NCBI RefSeq assembly: GCF_900106095.1
Contig: NZ_FNUD01000002.1
Location: 2,811,501 to 2,875,500, forward strand
Direction of reading: 5' to 3'
DNA length: 64,000 bases
From: Pseudomonas deceptionensis
GTDB lineage: Bacteria > Pseudomonadota > Gammaproteobacteria > Pseudomonadales > Pseudomonadaceae
In this document: piece by piece, positions 1 to 9,550 of the stretch
Layout of the letters: each line of letters opens with the position of its first letter
Numbering within the stretch: position 1 is the first letter of the stretch
Made by a program: the position numbers and the translations under genes
Notes under the pieces: model-generated
Told to the model about the DNA's origin: nothing
The model's database searches: none
The model's input: the letters and a program-made list of their open reading frames with translations, nothing else

Positions 1-1
1 T

Positions 2-1837
2 TGCTTTGGCGCGCAGTTGACCCACGTAGATGGCGTGCCCGGGGTGCGCTTTGCGGTGTGGGCGCCCAATGCGCGGCGGGTTTCGGTTGTGGGTGATTTC
101 AATGGCTGGGACGGCCGTCGTCACCCCATGCGCCTGCGCCATCCGAGCGGGGTGTGGGAGCTGTTTGTACCCCGCCTGCAAGCCGGTGAGGCCTACAAGT
201 ATGAAATTCTCGGGGCCCAGGGCATTTTGCCGCTCAAGGCTGACCCCGTGGCCCTGGCTACGCAGTTGCCGCCCGACACCGCGTCAAGAGTCGCCTCGCC
301 CCTGACGGTCGACTGGCAGGACAGCGAGTGGATGCAAGCCCGTGCGCAGCGCCAGCGCCATGATCAACCGTTGTCCATCTACGAGCTGCATGTGGGCTCA
401 TGGCAGTGCGAGGCCGATGATGCCGGCGAGATCGCGCGTCAGTACACCTGGCCTGAGCTGGCGGACCGCCTGATCCCCTATGTGCAGCAACTGGGCTTCA
501 CCCATATCGAGCTGATGCCGATCATGGAGCACCCGTTCGGCGGCTCCTGGGGCTATCAGCCCTTGTCGCAATTTGCACCCACCGCCCGCTACGGGTCGCC
601 CGATGATTTTGCGGCGTTCGTCAATGCCTGCCATGTGGCCGGTATCGGGGTGATTCTGGACTGGGTGCCCGCGCACTTCCCCAACGATACCCACGGGCTG
701 GCGCAATTTGATGGCACTGCGTTGTACGAATACGCCAACCCGCTTGAAGGTTTTCACCAGGACTGGAATACGCTGATTTACAACCTGGGCCGCACCGAAG
801 TGCATGGCTTTATGCTGGCCTCGGCCCTGCACTGGCTTAAACACTTCCACATCGACGGGCTGCGGGTCGATGCGGTGGCGTCCATGCTGTACCGCGACTA
901 CTCACGCAAGTCCGGTGAGTGGGTGCCCAATCGCCATGGCGGCCGGGAAAACCTCGAAGCCATCGAGTTTTTACGCCATCTCAATGACGTGGTTGCCCAC
1001 GAAGTTCCCGGTGCGCTGGTGATTGCCGAAGAGTCCACGGCCTGGCCGGGGGTCAGCCAAAGTACCGATCAGGGCGGCCTGGGTTTTTCATACAAGTGGA
1101 ACATGGGCTGGATGCACGATTCGCTGCACTACATCCAGCAAGACCCGGTGTACCGCGCCCATCATCACAACGAGTTGAGCTTTGGCCTGGTGTACGCCTG
1201 GACCGAGCGTTTTATCCTGCCGATTTCCCACGATGAAGTGGTGCACGGCAAGCACTCGCTGATCGACAAAATGCCCGGTGATCGCTGGCAGAAATTCGCC
1301 AACCTGCGGGCTTACCTGAGTTTTATGTGGGCCCATCCGGGCAAGAAGCTGCTGTTTATGGGCTGCGAATTCGGACAGTGGCGCGAGTGGAATCACGACC
1401 AGCAGCTGGACTGGTACTTGCTGCAATACCCCGAGCACCGAGGTGTGCAAAAACTGGTGGGTGACTTGAACTGTTTGTACCGCGAGCAACCTGCGTTGTA
1501 TGAGCAGGACGACGTGGCGCAAGGGTTCCAGTGGTTGATCGGGGATGACGCCGCCAACAGCGTTTACGCCTGGCTGCGCTGGAGCAAGGACGGTTCGCCA
1601 TTGCTGGTGGTGACCAACTTTACCCCGGTGCCACGTGAGGGCTATCGCATCGGAGTGCCGTTTGCCGGTACCTGGAAAGAGGTCATCAACAGTGATTCGG
1701 CCATCTACGCCGGTTCTGATTATGGCAACGGCGGCGGGGTCGTGACCGAGGCGCTGCCCAGCCATGGGCAGAGTGTGTCAGTGGCCCTGAATCTGCCTCC
1801 GTTGGGGGTGTTGATCTTGCGGCCGGTGGTTGCCTAG
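2..1837 (+). CDS. glgB: 1,4-alpha-glucan branching enzyme GlgB (5' end cut by window)
   Basis: GlgB cuts alpha-1,4 glucan chains and re-attaches them by alpha-1,6 bonds, building branched glycogen in the cytoplasm. The reading frame is open from base 2, and the visible TTG at 17 lies inside the conserved N-terminal CBM48 module, so the true start is upstream. The GH13 catalytic triad is intact: Asp at base 869 (GLRVDAV), Glu at 1028 (IAEEST) and Asp at 1232 (SHDEVVHG). Their spacing matches the D405/E458/D526 triad of the E. coli enzyme, and by that alignment roughly 120 N-terminal residues are missing. In Pseudomonas this gene normally follows treS and glgE, which would lie off the left edge. 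It converges with the minus-strand gene at 1901-2695. Confidence 0.93.
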   Translation, partial: CFGAQLTHVDGVPGVRFAVWAPNARRVSVVGDFNGWDGRRHPMRLRHPSGVWELFVPRLQAGEAYKYEILGAQGILPLKADPVALATQLPPDTASRVASPLTVDWQDSEWMQARAQRQRHDQPLSIYELHVGSWQCEADDAGEIARQYTWPELADRLIPYVQQLGFTHIELMPIMEHPFGGSWGYQPLSQFAPTARYGSPDDFAAFVNACHVAGIGVILDWVPAHFPNDTHGLAQFDGTALYEYANPLEGFHQDWNTLIYNLGRTEVHGFMLASALHWLKHFHIDGLRVDAVASMLYRDYSRKSGEWVPNRHGGRENLEAIEFLRHLNDVVAHEVPGALVIAEESTAWPGVSQSTDQGGLGFSYKWNMGWMHDSLHYIQQDPVYRAHHHNELSFGLVYAWTERFILPISHDEVVHGKHSLIDKMPGDRWQKFANLRAYLSFMWAHPGKKLLFMGCEFGQWREWNHDQQLDWYLLQYPEHRGVQKLVGDLNCLYREQPALYEQDDVAQGFQWLIGDDAANSVYAWLRWSKDGSPLLVVTNFTPVPREGYRIGVPFAGTWKEVINSDSAIYAGSDYGNGGGVVTEALPSHGQSVSVALNLPPLGVLILRPVVA

Positions 1838-1847
1838 ATCACAGGCG

Positions 1848-1883
1848 CCTCACCCTGGTCCTCCCGGAGGGTGCAGGGTGAGG
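1848..1883. terminator. Hairpin between convergent glgB and the 1901-2695 gene
   Basis: Perfect 10-base arms CCTCACCCTG (1848-1857) and CAGGGTGAGG (1874-1883), with a further short dyad in the loop. It lies between two convergent stop codons, so a bidirectional terminator is likely. There is no T-run on either side, so intrinsic termination is not certain. Confidence 0.5.
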
Positions 1884-1900
1884 TGAGGGGGCGCCCGGAT

Positions 1901-2695
1901 TTACAGATGCACCTCAACCGCCAGCGGCAAGTGATCCGATAAATGCGTCCACGGTTTGTTGCCGAGGATTTCGGGGTTGTGGCTGCTGGCGTTGCGCAGG
2001 TAGATGCGGTCCAGGCGCAGCAGCGGCCAGCGTGCGGGGTAGGTTTTGGCCAGTTGCCCATGATGCCGGGCGAATACTTCGTGCAGGTCGTCCCGTTGGC
2101 AGAGGGCGGCGTTGCCTTGCTGTTTCCAGTCGTTGAAGTCACCGGCAATGATCACCGGCTCGTCAGGCGGCAAGGATTTGAGCAATTGGTTCAGCAGTAC
2201 GATCTGTAACTGGCGATGGCTTTCCAGCAAGCTCAAATGCACGCAAATGGCATGCACATTGTCGTGGCCGGGGACGTCCAGCACGCAATGCAGCAGGCCA
2301 CGCCGTTCCGGGCCAGTGATGGAAACATCCAGGTTGCGCCAGGACTTGATCGGGTATTTGGACAGCAGCGCATTGCCGTGATGGCCGTCGGGGTACACCG
2401 CGTTGCGGCCGTAGGCAAAGTCGCTCCACATGCTGTCGGCAAGGAACTCGTACTGTGAGGTTGCCGGCCAGTCTTCGTAGCGCGATGCGTATTTTTCGTG
2501 TTCGCCTAGCACTTCCTGCAAAAACACCAGGTCGGCGCCGGTACTGCGTACCGCCTCACGCAGTTCGGGGAGGATGAAGCGTCGATTGAAAACCGTGAAC
2601 CCTTTGTGCGTATTGACCGTCAGCACTTTGATCTGGTGCACGGCAGGCGCCGTCGCGGGTGTGGCAGGCGCGAGGGGGGTACCGACAACAGCCAT
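1901..2695 (-). CDS. Endonuclease/exonuclease/phosphatase-fold protein
   Basis: A 264-residue metal-dependent phosphoesterase of the exonuclease III/DNase I fold. The family signatures appear in order: VNTHKG near the N-terminus, LQEV (metal-binding Glu), a GNALLSKYPI strand, IIAGDFNDW in the middle, and LSDHLPL with the catalytic Asp-His at the C-terminus. I chose the ATG at 2695 because AGGAGTG sits about 8 bases before it; an upstream in-frame extension is Ser/Cys/Arg-rich and non-protein-like. No signal peptide is seen. Relatives near Pseudomonas glg genes often stand beside a phospholipase D/cardiolipin synthase gene, which is not visible here. The substrate (nucleic acid or phospholipid head group) cannot be told from sequence. 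Confidence 0.85.
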   Translation of the reverse strand: MAVVGTPLAPATPATAPAVHQIKVLTVNTHKGFTVFNRRFILPELREAVRSTGADLVFLQEVLGEHEKYASRYEDWPATSQYEFLADSMWSDFAYGRNAVYPDGHHGNALLSKYPIKSWRNLDVSITGPERRGLLHCVLDVPGHDNVHAICVHLSLLESHRQLQIVLLNQLLKSLPPDEPVIIAGDFNDWKQQGNAALCQRDDLHEVFARHHGQLAKTYPARWPLLRLDRIYLRNASSHNPEILGNKPWTHLSDHLPLAVEVHL

Positions 2696-2734
2696 GGTTA
2701 GGGTCACTCCTGTGTTGGTGCCGTTTTTGGCTTC

Positions 2735-2786
2735 AAGCTGCAAGCTGCAAGTCAGAGCTCGACTCTGGCAGCTTGCAGCTTTTTTA
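2735..2786 (+). repeat. Long inverted repeat with T-run
   Basis: Perfect 14-base arms AAGCTGCAAGCTGC (2735-2748) and GCAGCTTGCAGCTT (2768-2781), with a nested CAGAG/CTCTG stem in the loop, followed on the plus strand by six T residues. It looks like a strong plus-strand intrinsic terminator, yet both flanking genes are on the minus strand. It may act on antisense transcription or be a dispersed AAGCTGCAAGCTGCAAG-type repeat. Confidence 0.6.
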
Positions 2787-2816
2787 TGGGGGCGCGCTTG
2801 ATGCTTATCAATACAT

Positions 2817-4970
2817 TCACGACACCTCGGTATGTTGCAGCTCAAACAGCACCAGCGAGCGCCCGGTGACGCTGTAGGGTTTGTTGAAGGGCAGGTGCTG
2901 CGGGCCTTTGATAGACGGGTCAGTGGTGTCGAGCTTGCAAGACCAGCTGATGCCATCGGGGACTTTAGGCAAGTTGAAGTTGAGGTTGTCGAAGTGTGCG
3001 TTCACCACGATCAGCAGGGTGGCGTCGGCGCCGGCACGCTGGACCCCGGACACTTGGGTGCGACCGTCGAGCAACATGCCCAGGCATCGGGCCTCGGGGT
3101 CATTCCACTGCTCGGTGGTCATCTCGTTGCCGTCCGCAGCCAGCCAGGTCACGTCCTTGACCTCGGGGTTCTCGTTGCAGTGGCCAACCAGAAACAGGCC
3201 GCGGCGCAAGATGGGGTAGTGCAGGCGTAACTTGATCAGGCGTTTGACAAACGCGAGCAGGGTTTTGGCCGGTTTGTCGAGTTCCCAGTTGACCCAGCCG
3301 ATTTCACTGTCCTGGCAGTAGGCGTTGTTATTGCCGTGCTGGGTGCGGGCGAACTCGTCCCCGGCCACCAGCATCGGTGTGCCCTGGGCCAGAAACAGGG
3401 TGGCCATGAAGTTGCGCATCTGGCGCTGGCGCAAGGCATTGATGTCGGGATCATCGGTGGGGCCTTCGACCCCATGGTTCCACGAAATATTGTTGTTGCT
3501 GCCGTCCTGGTTGTTTTCGTCGTTGGCTTCGTTGTGCTTGTCGTTGTAGGACACCAGATCATGCAGGGTGAAGCCGTCATGGGCGGTGATGAAGTTGACC
3601 GAGGCATAGGGCCGTCTGCCGCGATGGTTGAACAGGTCGGCAGAGGCGGTCATGCGCCCGGCAAAGTCGGCCAGCTTGCCTTCGTCACCTTTCCAGAAGG
3701 CCCGTACGGTGTCGCGAAAGCGGTCGTTCCATTCCGCCCAGCCGGGCGGGAAGCCCCCCACTTGATAGCCGCCGGGGCCACAGTCCCAGGGTTCGGCGAT
3801 CATTTTGACCAGGCGCAACAGCGGGTCCTGGCGGCAGGCCACCAAAAAGCTGTGACGCTCGTTAAACCCGTCGTGATAACGCCCCAGAATGGTTGCCAGG
3901 TCGAAGCGGAAACCGTCGACGTGCATCTCCTGTGCCCAGTAGCGCAAGGAGTCGGTGACCATCTGCAAGACGCACGGGTGGCTCAGATCCAGCGTGTTGC
4001 CGGTGCCGGAATCGTTGACGTAAAAGCGCTTGTCGTCGGGCATCAGCCGATAGTACGAGGCGTTATCGATGCCGCGCATGGACAGGGTTGGGCCTTGTTC
4101 GTTGCCTTCGGCGGTGTGGTTGTAGACCACATCCAGAATCACCTCCAGCCCGGCGTTGTGCAGGTGCGCGACCATTTCCTTGAACTCGGCAATCTTGCCG
4201 CTGGCCAGGTAGCGCGGGTCCGGGGCGAAAAAGCCGATGCTGTTGTAGCCCCAGTAATTGGTCATGCCTTTTTGCAGCAGGTGCTGGTCGTTGACGAACG
4301 CGTGTACCGGCAGCAGCTCGATGCTGGTCACGCCCAGATCCGTGATGTGCTCGATCACTTCTTCGACCATCAAGCCTGAAAAGGTGCCACGCACCTCATC
4401 CGGCACCGCCGGGTGGCGCATGCTGATGCCACGGACATGGGCCTCATAGAAAATGGTGCGTTCCCACGGTACGGTCACGCGATGGTCATGGCCCCAGGTG
4501 TGGGCAGGGTCAATCACTTTGCACTTGGGCACAAACGGTGCGCTGTCGCGCTCGTCAAAGCTCAGGTCGGCATCCGGATGGCCAATGGTGTAGCCAAACA
4601 GCGCCTCCGACCATTTGAGCTCCCCCACCAGTTGCTTGGCATAAGGGTCGATCAGCAATTTGTGGTGGTTGAAGCGATGGCCGTTCTCGGGGTCATAAGG
4701 GCCATACACGCGATAGCCATAAACCTGCCCGGGGTGGGCGTCCGGCAGATAGCCGTGAAATGTCTCGTCGGTGTACTCGGGCAGCTCGATACGCTCCAGT
4801 TCGACTTCACCCGTGGAGTCGAACAGGCACAGCTCGACCTTGGTGGCATTGGCGGAAAACAGGGCGAAGTTCACGCCCAGGCCGTCCCACGTAGCCCCCA
4901 AAGGAAAGGGCAGCCCTTCGCGGATGCGCAAGGCATCGCCAGTGGGAGGTGCTGACGTACGTTTGCTCAT
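2817..4970 (-). CDS. glgX: Glycogen debranching enzyme GlgX
   Basis: GlgX removes alpha-1,6 branches from limit-dextrin-like glycogen in the cytoplasm and releases malto-oligosaccharides for MalQ and phosphorylase. The 717-residue protein has an N-terminal CBM48 region (about 20-110) and a GH13_11 barrel with a complete triad: Asp357 (VDGFRFDL), Glu393 (MIAEPWD) and Asp465 (ITAHDG). The length is normal for the family. The ATG at 4970 is preceded by AGGAGC at good spacing. It is the last gene of the minus-strand glgA-malQ-DUF2934-glgX set, separated from the DUF2934 gene by a REP element. Confidence 0.95.
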   Translation of the reverse strand: MSKRTSAPPTGDALRIREGLPFPLGATWDGLGVNFALFSANATKVELCLFDSTGEVELERIELPEYTDETFHGYLPDAHPGQVYGYRVYGPYDPENGHRFNHHKLLIDPYAKQLVGELKWSEALFGYTIGHPDADLSFDERDSAPFVPKCKVIDPAHTWGHDHRVTVPWERTIFYEAHVRGISMRHPAVPDEVRGTFSGLMVEEVIEHITDLGVTSIELLPVHAFVNDQHLLQKGMTNYWGYNSIGFFAPDPRYLASGKIAEFKEMVAHLHNAGLEVILDVVYNHTAEGNEQGPTLSMRGIDNASYYRLMPDDKRFYVNDSGTGNTLDLSHPCVLQMVTDSLRYWAQEMHVDGFRFDLATILGRYHDGFNERHSFLVACRQDPLLRLVKMIAEPWDCGPGGYQVGGFPPGWAEWNDRFRDTVRAFWKGDEGKLADFAGRMTASADLFNHRGRRPYASVNFITAHDGFTLHDLVSYNDKHNEANDENNQDGSNNNISWNHGVEGPTDDPDINALRQRQMRNFMATLFLAQGTPMLVAGDEFARTQHGNNNAYCQDSEIGWVNWELDKPAKTLLAFVKRLIKLRLHYPILRRGLFLVGHCNENPEVKDVTWLAADGNEMTTEQWNDPEARCLGMLLDGRTQVSGVQRAGADATLLIVVNAHFDNLNFNLPKVPDGISWSCKLDTTDPSIKGPQHLPFNKPYSVTGRSLVLFELQHTEVS

Positions 4971-5010
4971 GACCTGCTCCTGCTCAACCGGGGTTCGAGG
5001 TGTGTATGTG

Positions 5011-5081
5011 CTGTGGGAGCGGGCTCGCGATCAGTGCTTGAATCGCGAGCAAGCCGGGTCGCCGAACCGTTGCTCCCACAG
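5011..5081. repeat. REP element pair
   Basis: Inverted REP sequences CTGTGGGAGCGGGCTCGCGA and a matching TCGCGAGCAAGCC...GCTCCCACAG lie between the DUF2934 gene and glgX. REP pairs of this kind are frequent in intergenic DNA of the P. fluorescens group. Confidence 0.8.
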
Positions 5082-5098
5082 CGGGTGTACAGGCGTAT

Positions 5099-5326
5099 TC
5101 AAGATGAAGCAGGTTTGCGCGGTGCCCGTGGCTTTTTCTCGGCGGCCGGTTTTGCCGCCGTCTTGGCTTTGGTCACACGCGGCCCGGCCTTGGAAGGGGC
5201 AAGGGCCTGAGCCTGGGCCAGTTTGTGGGCCATTTCCCAGTGGCGCTCCTCCTGACCGTCAGGCCGCCCCTCGGATTCCCAGATTTGGTAGGCAAATTCA
5301 CGAATGCATTTTTCGTCGCTACTCAT
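5099..5326 (-). CDS. DUF2934 family small protein
   Basis: A 75-residue protein. The N-terminal 40 residues match the DUF2934 pattern (IREFAYQIWESEGRPDG, then ERHWEMA). The C-terminal half is Lys/Ala/Pro-rich, of a type that can be disordered or bind nucleic acid. AAGGAGC stands before the ATG at 5326. In P. aeruginosa the equivalent gene (PA2161) lies in the same place before glgX. It starts 27 bases after malQ ends and is probably co-transcribed. Function unknown. Confidence 0.8.
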   Translation of the reverse strand: MSSDEKCIREFAYQIWESEGRPDGQEERHWEMAHKLAQAQALAPSKAGPRVTKAKTAAKPAAEKKPRAPRKPASS

Positions 5327-5353
5327 GGCAAAGCTCCTTGACTCGTGGGTGAA

Positions 5354-7435
5354 TTATCGGTCCCGTTCATGGGCTTGCTGGCGGGCACAGGCCAGCAATT
5401 CGAGGCGTTGCGTGGCATCAATGGTGTCCAGCAACGTGTTGCAATCACCAGGCAGCCGTCGGCACCAGTTGGGGTGACCGCTGATGGTGCCCGGCAAATT
5501 GGCTTGTTCCTCAAGACCCAGCGCGTCCTCTATCGGCAGCAATACCAGTGGCGCACGGGTGTGCCCCAGAAAACGAATGCTGGCGTCCAGTGTCGGCGCG
5601 TTGCCTTGGGCTTCTTCCTGAAAGTTTTGCGGGTCCTGGCTCAAGGCGCGGTGCAGGCCTTCGCACTCGATGCTGCGATTTTCGCGCCAGCGCTGCGCGG
5701 CCACCGGATCGACCAGACCCAGGCGTTCGTTCCAGTCGATGTCGCGTCCGTGCAGCCAGCCATTGAGGGTTGGCAGGTCGTGGGTGCTGGTGGTGGCCAG
5801 TGCGTCATCCGGCCAGTCCAGAATCGGCTTGAAACGGGCGCCATAGTCCTGTTCGAACAGCAGCACGCGAATGCCGAGGATCGCCCGCTCGCTGAGTTTT
5901 TCCCGCAGCCCGTCGGGTACAGTGCCGAGGTCTTCACCCAGGACGATGGCCTGGTTGCGCACGGACTCGAGGGCGACCAGGCGCAGCAGGTCATCGATCG
6001 GGTAATACAGATAGGCCCCTTCGCTGGGCGATGCCCCCAAGGGGATCAGCCACAAGCGTTGCAAGCCCAGTACATGGTCAATGCGCAGCCCGCCTGCGTG
6101 GGCGAAGTTGGCGCGCAACATTTCGATAAACGCTCGGAAACCATTGCGCTTGAGGCCTTCGGGCGAGAACGCGGAAATGCCCCAGCCCTGGCCTGCGCGG
6201 TTGAGCTGGTCGGGCGGGGCGCCCACGGTCAGTTTTGCCAGCAGTTCATCCTGCCGGCACCAGGCCTGGCTGCCCGCACCATCGGCCCCCACGGCCAGGT
6301 CGGCGATCAGGCCAACGGCCATGCCGCTGGCCCGGGCGGTGGCTTGTGCGCGAGCCAGGCAGCGGTCCATCAACCACTGACAAAAGGCGTAAAAAGCGAT
6401 CACATGCCGGTGTTTTTCGGCGAAGTGCAGCAGCGCCGGGCTGTCAGGATTGCGCCACTGCTCGGGCCAGTCGCGCCAGTCGAGGCTGTGGTTATCGGCC
6501 ACACAGGTTTCCTGCACGGCTTCGAAGCGACAATGGTTTTCCAGCGCCTCGCCACCCTGTTCGCGAAACTGCCGGAAGTCGGCCAGCAGCGGGTGATCGT
6601 CCTGGACAAAGTGCTCGTAGAGCTGGCGCAGCAGGGTCTGCTTGGCCCGGGTTGCGGCGGGCCAGTCGATCAGGGGGAGCTGTTCCAGCCGCTCCAGTTC
6701 ATCCTTCAGCCCGGTGGCCTCAATGGCTTTGCTGAGTGCTTCTTTCCCCAGAATGCTGGCCGGAGCGGCATACAGGCTGTTGAGAAACAGGCGGCTGGAC
6801 GGTGAGTACGGGCTGTAGTGTTTTGGCGCGCTGCTAAACATGGCGTGCACGGGGCTGATCGCCAGTGCATCGGCGCCTCGCTCGCCAGCGGCCTGCAACA
6901 GGGTTTCCAGGGCCCGGGTATCGCCGAAGCCGCCGTCGCCATGCCGGCGCAACGAGTACAGTTGAGCGCTCAGGCCCCAGGCCCGGGGGGCCGACTGGTG
7001 CAAGGCATCGCCGATACTGAAGCACTTGGCCGGGGCCACGGCCAGGGTGAAATGCTGGTCGTCCAGCTGCACCCGGTGGTAGCCGACGGGGATCATGCCC
7101 GGCAGCATCGCGTCGGCATCCAGCTGGATCGCCAGCGACTGACCGTTTTCAAGGTGCACCACGCAGTGACTGTGGGGGTGGAAATAGCGTGATAAATCCA
7201 GGGCCTTGCCAGCGTCGGCGGTCAGTAATGGCGGCAGACGCTTGTTCTGTTGCTCCAGTTGCAGGTTAAGCAAGCTGGTTTCAATGGCTTCGGCGCTGTT
7301 GGCTGGCAGGCCCAGCCCCGCCAATATGGCTTCCAGTACTTGGGGCTGGACTCTTTGTGGCTGGCCGTTGGCATCAATCCAGTCAACAGCCAGCCCGGCT
7401 CGACCGGCAAGTATTTCAAGTTGCGCTTCGCTCAT
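5354..7435 (-). CDS. malQ: 4-alpha-glucanotransferase (amylomaltase) MalQ
   Basis: MalQ moves maltosyl and longer glucan units between malto-oligosaccharides, working with GlgX on glycogen-derived dextrins. The 693-residue GH77 protein has the expected catalytic residues Asp453 (GLRIDHV), Glu501 (VLGEDLGTVP) and Asp553 (STHDLPT). An N-terminal extension of about 140 residues precedes the barrel, as in other bacterial type II amylomaltases. It begins 59 bases after glgA ends. In P. aeruginosa treZ lies between glgA and malQ and treY follows malQ; neither is present here. Confidence 0.94.
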   Translation of the reverse strand: MSEAQLEILAGRAGLAVDWIDANGQPQRVQPQVLEAILAGLGLPANSAEAIETSLLNLQLEQQNKRLPPLLTADAGKALDLSRYFHPHSHCVVHLENGQSLAIQLDADAMLPGMIPVGYHRVQLDDQHFTLAVAPAKCFSIGDALHQSAPRAWGLSAQLYSLRRHGDGGFGDTRALETLLQAAGERGADALAISPVHAMFSSAPKHYSPYSPSSRLFLNSLYAAPASILGKEALSKAIEATGLKDELERLEQLPLIDWPAATRAKQTLLRQLYEHFVQDDHPLLADFRQFREQGGEALENHCRFEAVQETCVADNHSLDWRDWPEQWRNPDSPALLHFAEKHRHVIAFYAFCQWLMDRCLARAQATARASGMAVGLIADLAVGADGAGSQAWCRQDELLAKLTVGAPPDQLNRAGQGWGISAFSPEGLKRNGFRAFIEMLRANFAHAGGLRIDHVLGLQRLWLIPLGASPSEGAYLYYPIDDLLRLVALESVRNQAIVLGEDLGTVPDGLREKLSERAILGIRVLLFEQDYGARFKPILDWPDDALATTSTHDLPTLNGWLHGRDIDWNERLGLVDPVAAQRWRENRSIECEGLHRALSQDPQNFQEEAQGNAPTLDASIRFLGHTRAPLVLLPIEDALGLEEQANLPGTISGHPNWCRRLPGDCNTLLDTIDATQRLELLACARQQAHERDR

Positions 7436-7494
7436 TGGCGGGCTCCCGTGGCGATAAACGATCGAGCGTCAGGCAGATCCGCAGGTTGCGTGGT

Positions 7495-9066
7495 TCAAGG
7501 CTTGACGGAACGAAGCAGTGACTTGGCAACCAACTGTTCATACAGCTCGGCGTAGGGTTCAACCGCCTTGCACCAGTTGAACGGTGCGGCCATGGCGCGG
7601 CAACGCATGGCGTTGAGCAGCCGGGGGTAGGCAAACACCTTGAACGCCCGTTTCAACGCTTGCTCGTAGCTGGCCACGGTGGACTCATCGAACAAAAAGC
7701 CGGTGACACCGTTTTCAATGGTGTCGGCCAGGCCGCCGGTGTTGCGTGCCACAGGCAGCGAGCCAAAGCGTTGTGCATACATCTGGCTCAAACCGCAGGG
7801 CTCGTAGCGTGAGGGCATCAACAGGAAATCGCTGCCCGCGAACATGCGGCGCGCATCGGTTTCGTTGAACCCGATGCGCACCCCGATCTGCCCCGGGAAG
7901 CGCAGGGCCAGTTCGCGCATGGCGTGTTCTTCTTCGGGCTCCCCGCGACCAATAATTGCAATCTGCCCGCCTGAGGCGACGATAAAAGCCGCTACGGCTT
8001 CGGTCAGGTCCAGGCCTTTTTGGTACACCAGGCGCGAAACCACGGCAAACAAAGGACCTTTGGACGGCTTGAGGCCGAACAAGGCGCGGACATGAGTGGT
8101 GTTCAGGCCCCTGGCCTCCCAGTCGCCGATGCTGAACGGGGCAACCAGATGCGGGTCGGTTGTCGCTTCCCAGCTTTCATCGATGCCATTGGGAATGCCG
8201 CTCAGCAGCCCTTGCTGGGTTTTGCTGGCCAAAAAGCCATCCAGGCCGCAACCAAAAGCCGGGGTGGTGATTTCGGCGGCGTAGGTCGCACTGACCGTGG
8301 TGATATGGCTGGCGTAGGCCATGCCGGCCTTGAGGAACGACAACTTGCCATAAAACTCCATGCCGTCCTGTTGCAAGGCATGGTGCGGGATGCCCAGTTC
8401 CGGGCAGCAGGCGCGGCTGAATACACCCTGGTAGGCAAGATTGTGGATGGTAAACAGCGTAGGTGTGCGTTGACCGCGCCAATGCATATAGGCTGGTGCC
8501 AGCCCGGCAGGCCAGTCGTGGGCGTGTACCAGATCGGGCTGCCAGTGGATCTGTGCCAGGTTGGCCGCAATATCGGCTGCAGCCAGGCCCAGGCGGGCGA
8601 AGCGAATATGATTGTCAGGCCAGTCACGGCCGTTATTGGCGCCGTAGGGTGAGCCTTCGCGCTCATACAGTTCGGGGCAAATCAGTACATAGATGACCAG
8701 CCCGTCCTTGAGGTCCATGCGCCCGATCTTGCAGGCGGGCAGGGCGGCATGGCCGCCAAGTTCGCCGATGATATGAATCGGATTGTCACTATTGAGCACT
8801 TGCGGATAGCCCGGGATCAGCACCCGTACATCATGCAAGTGACGCATGGCCCGTGGCAGGGCGGCCGACACATCGCCCAGACCGCCGGTTTTAACCAGAT
8901 CGGCCAGTTCGGAAGTGACAAACAGCACTTTCTTTTTATTGAGGTTGGCACTGGCCGACGGCAGCAAGGGCTTCCCGGCAGGAGCCATGCCTGGCAGTGA
9001 TATCAGCTCACTAATAACTTGCGGGTGCAGACGTTCTTCTTGATTTGGCGCAGCAGCACTGATCAT
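7495..9066 (-). CDS. glgA: Glycogen synthase GlgA
   Basis: GlgA is a GT5 glucosyltransferase that extends alpha-1,4 glucan from ADP-glucose. The 523-residue protein has an N-terminal extension of about 44 residues, then KKKVLFVTSELADLVKTGG with the ADP-glucose-binding KTGGLGD motif (residues 59-65). The C-terminal nucleotide-sugar site appears as SRYEPCGLSQMYAQRFG with conserved Glu and Cys. The ATG at 9066 is preceded by a GGGAGA-type site. It is the first gene of the minus-strand operon glgA-malQ-DUF2934-glgX, so the promoter should lie in 9067-9300. Confidence 0.95.
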   Translation of the reverse strand: MISAAAPNQEERLHPQVISELISLPGMAPAGKPLLPSASANLNKKKVLFVTSELADLVKTGGLGDVSAALPRAMRHLHDVRVLIPGYPQVLNSDNPIHIIGELGGHAALPACKIGRMDLKDGLVIYVLICPELYEREGSPYGANNGRDWPDNHIRFARLGLAAADIAANLAQIHWQPDLVHAHDWPAGLAPAYMHWRGQRTPTLFTIHNLAYQGVFSRACCPELGIPHHALQQDGMEFYGKLSFLKAGMAYASHITTVSATYAAEITTPAFGCGLDGFLASKTQQGLLSGIPNGIDESWEATTDPHLVAPFSIGDWEARGLNTTHVRALFGLKPSKGPLFAVVSRLVYQKGLDLTEAVAAFIVASGGQIAIIGRGEPEEEHAMRELALRFPGQIGVRIGFNETDARRMFAGSDFLLMPSRYEPCGLSQMYAQRFGSLPVARNTGGLADTIENGVTGFLFDESTVASYEQALKRAFKVFAYPRLLNAMRCRAMAAPFNWCKAVEPYAELYEQLVAKSLLRSVKP

Positions 9067-9550
9067 GAATCTCTCCCGTTGTATTTATAGATCCCCTTGC
9101 GGCCACCCGGCCAGTACGTCCCCACTTGCTAATCCGCCAGCCACCCTTGTCTCGATACACAGAGGGTGAGTAAGGCACTGCAAGGAATGCACCAAAAGCG
9201 GCGACCTTGTCTGAATTCGACCTATCACGGGCGCAGAAGATTCGTTTATTTAATTACGACGTTTAGACGCCGTAGACACGACAGCGTTGAGTGTAGGAGA
9301 GATAGTTCAAGTTTGTAGGATCGAGTGGATAATTTGTAGGACAAAACAGTGTTTGTTGCAGGGGCAATATGTCACACGTTGTGTGTCACAGATATTTCGG
9401 GCACGACTGAAAGTCTGTGGCCGTTGGTCGGGTGTGGCTGACACCCCGGAAGGCCTGCATCACCAGGCCGGCTCCCACAGGCTGCCGGCCGTCCTATGAC
9501 CCTTAACTGCACGCCGAACGCACCATTGCGGTGCGTTCGGTGCTGGAATT
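9067..9550. other. Intergenic region upstream of glgA
   Basis: About 480 bases with no convincing gene. The 9200-9300 part is A/T-richer and probably holds the minus-strand glgA promoter. Around 9450-9486 there is a half-REP (CCGGCTCCCACAGG). A 70-codon plus-strand frame here has no ribosome site and no family resemblance, so I did not call it. Confidence 0.5.
9514..9540 (-). terminator. Hairpin after the DUF411 gene
   Basis: Perfect 11-base arms CCGAACGCACC (9514-9524) and GGTGCGTTCGG (9530-9540) with a 5-base loop, just downstream of the minus-strand DUF411 stop at 9551. No clear T-run follows on the minus strand. Probable transcript end or RNA-stabilising hairpin. Confidence 0.6.

Noticed and set aside
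3336..4379. 347-codon plus-strand open frame opposite glgX
   Set aside because: Antisense shadow of glgX; no recognisable protein family.
5345..6805. 486-codon plus-strand open frame opposite malQ
   Set aside because: Antisense to intact malQ with all catalytic residues; the composition is typical of a shadow frame.
9287..9499. 70-codon plus-strand frame upstream of glgA
   Set aside because: No ribosome site and part of it is half-REP sequence.
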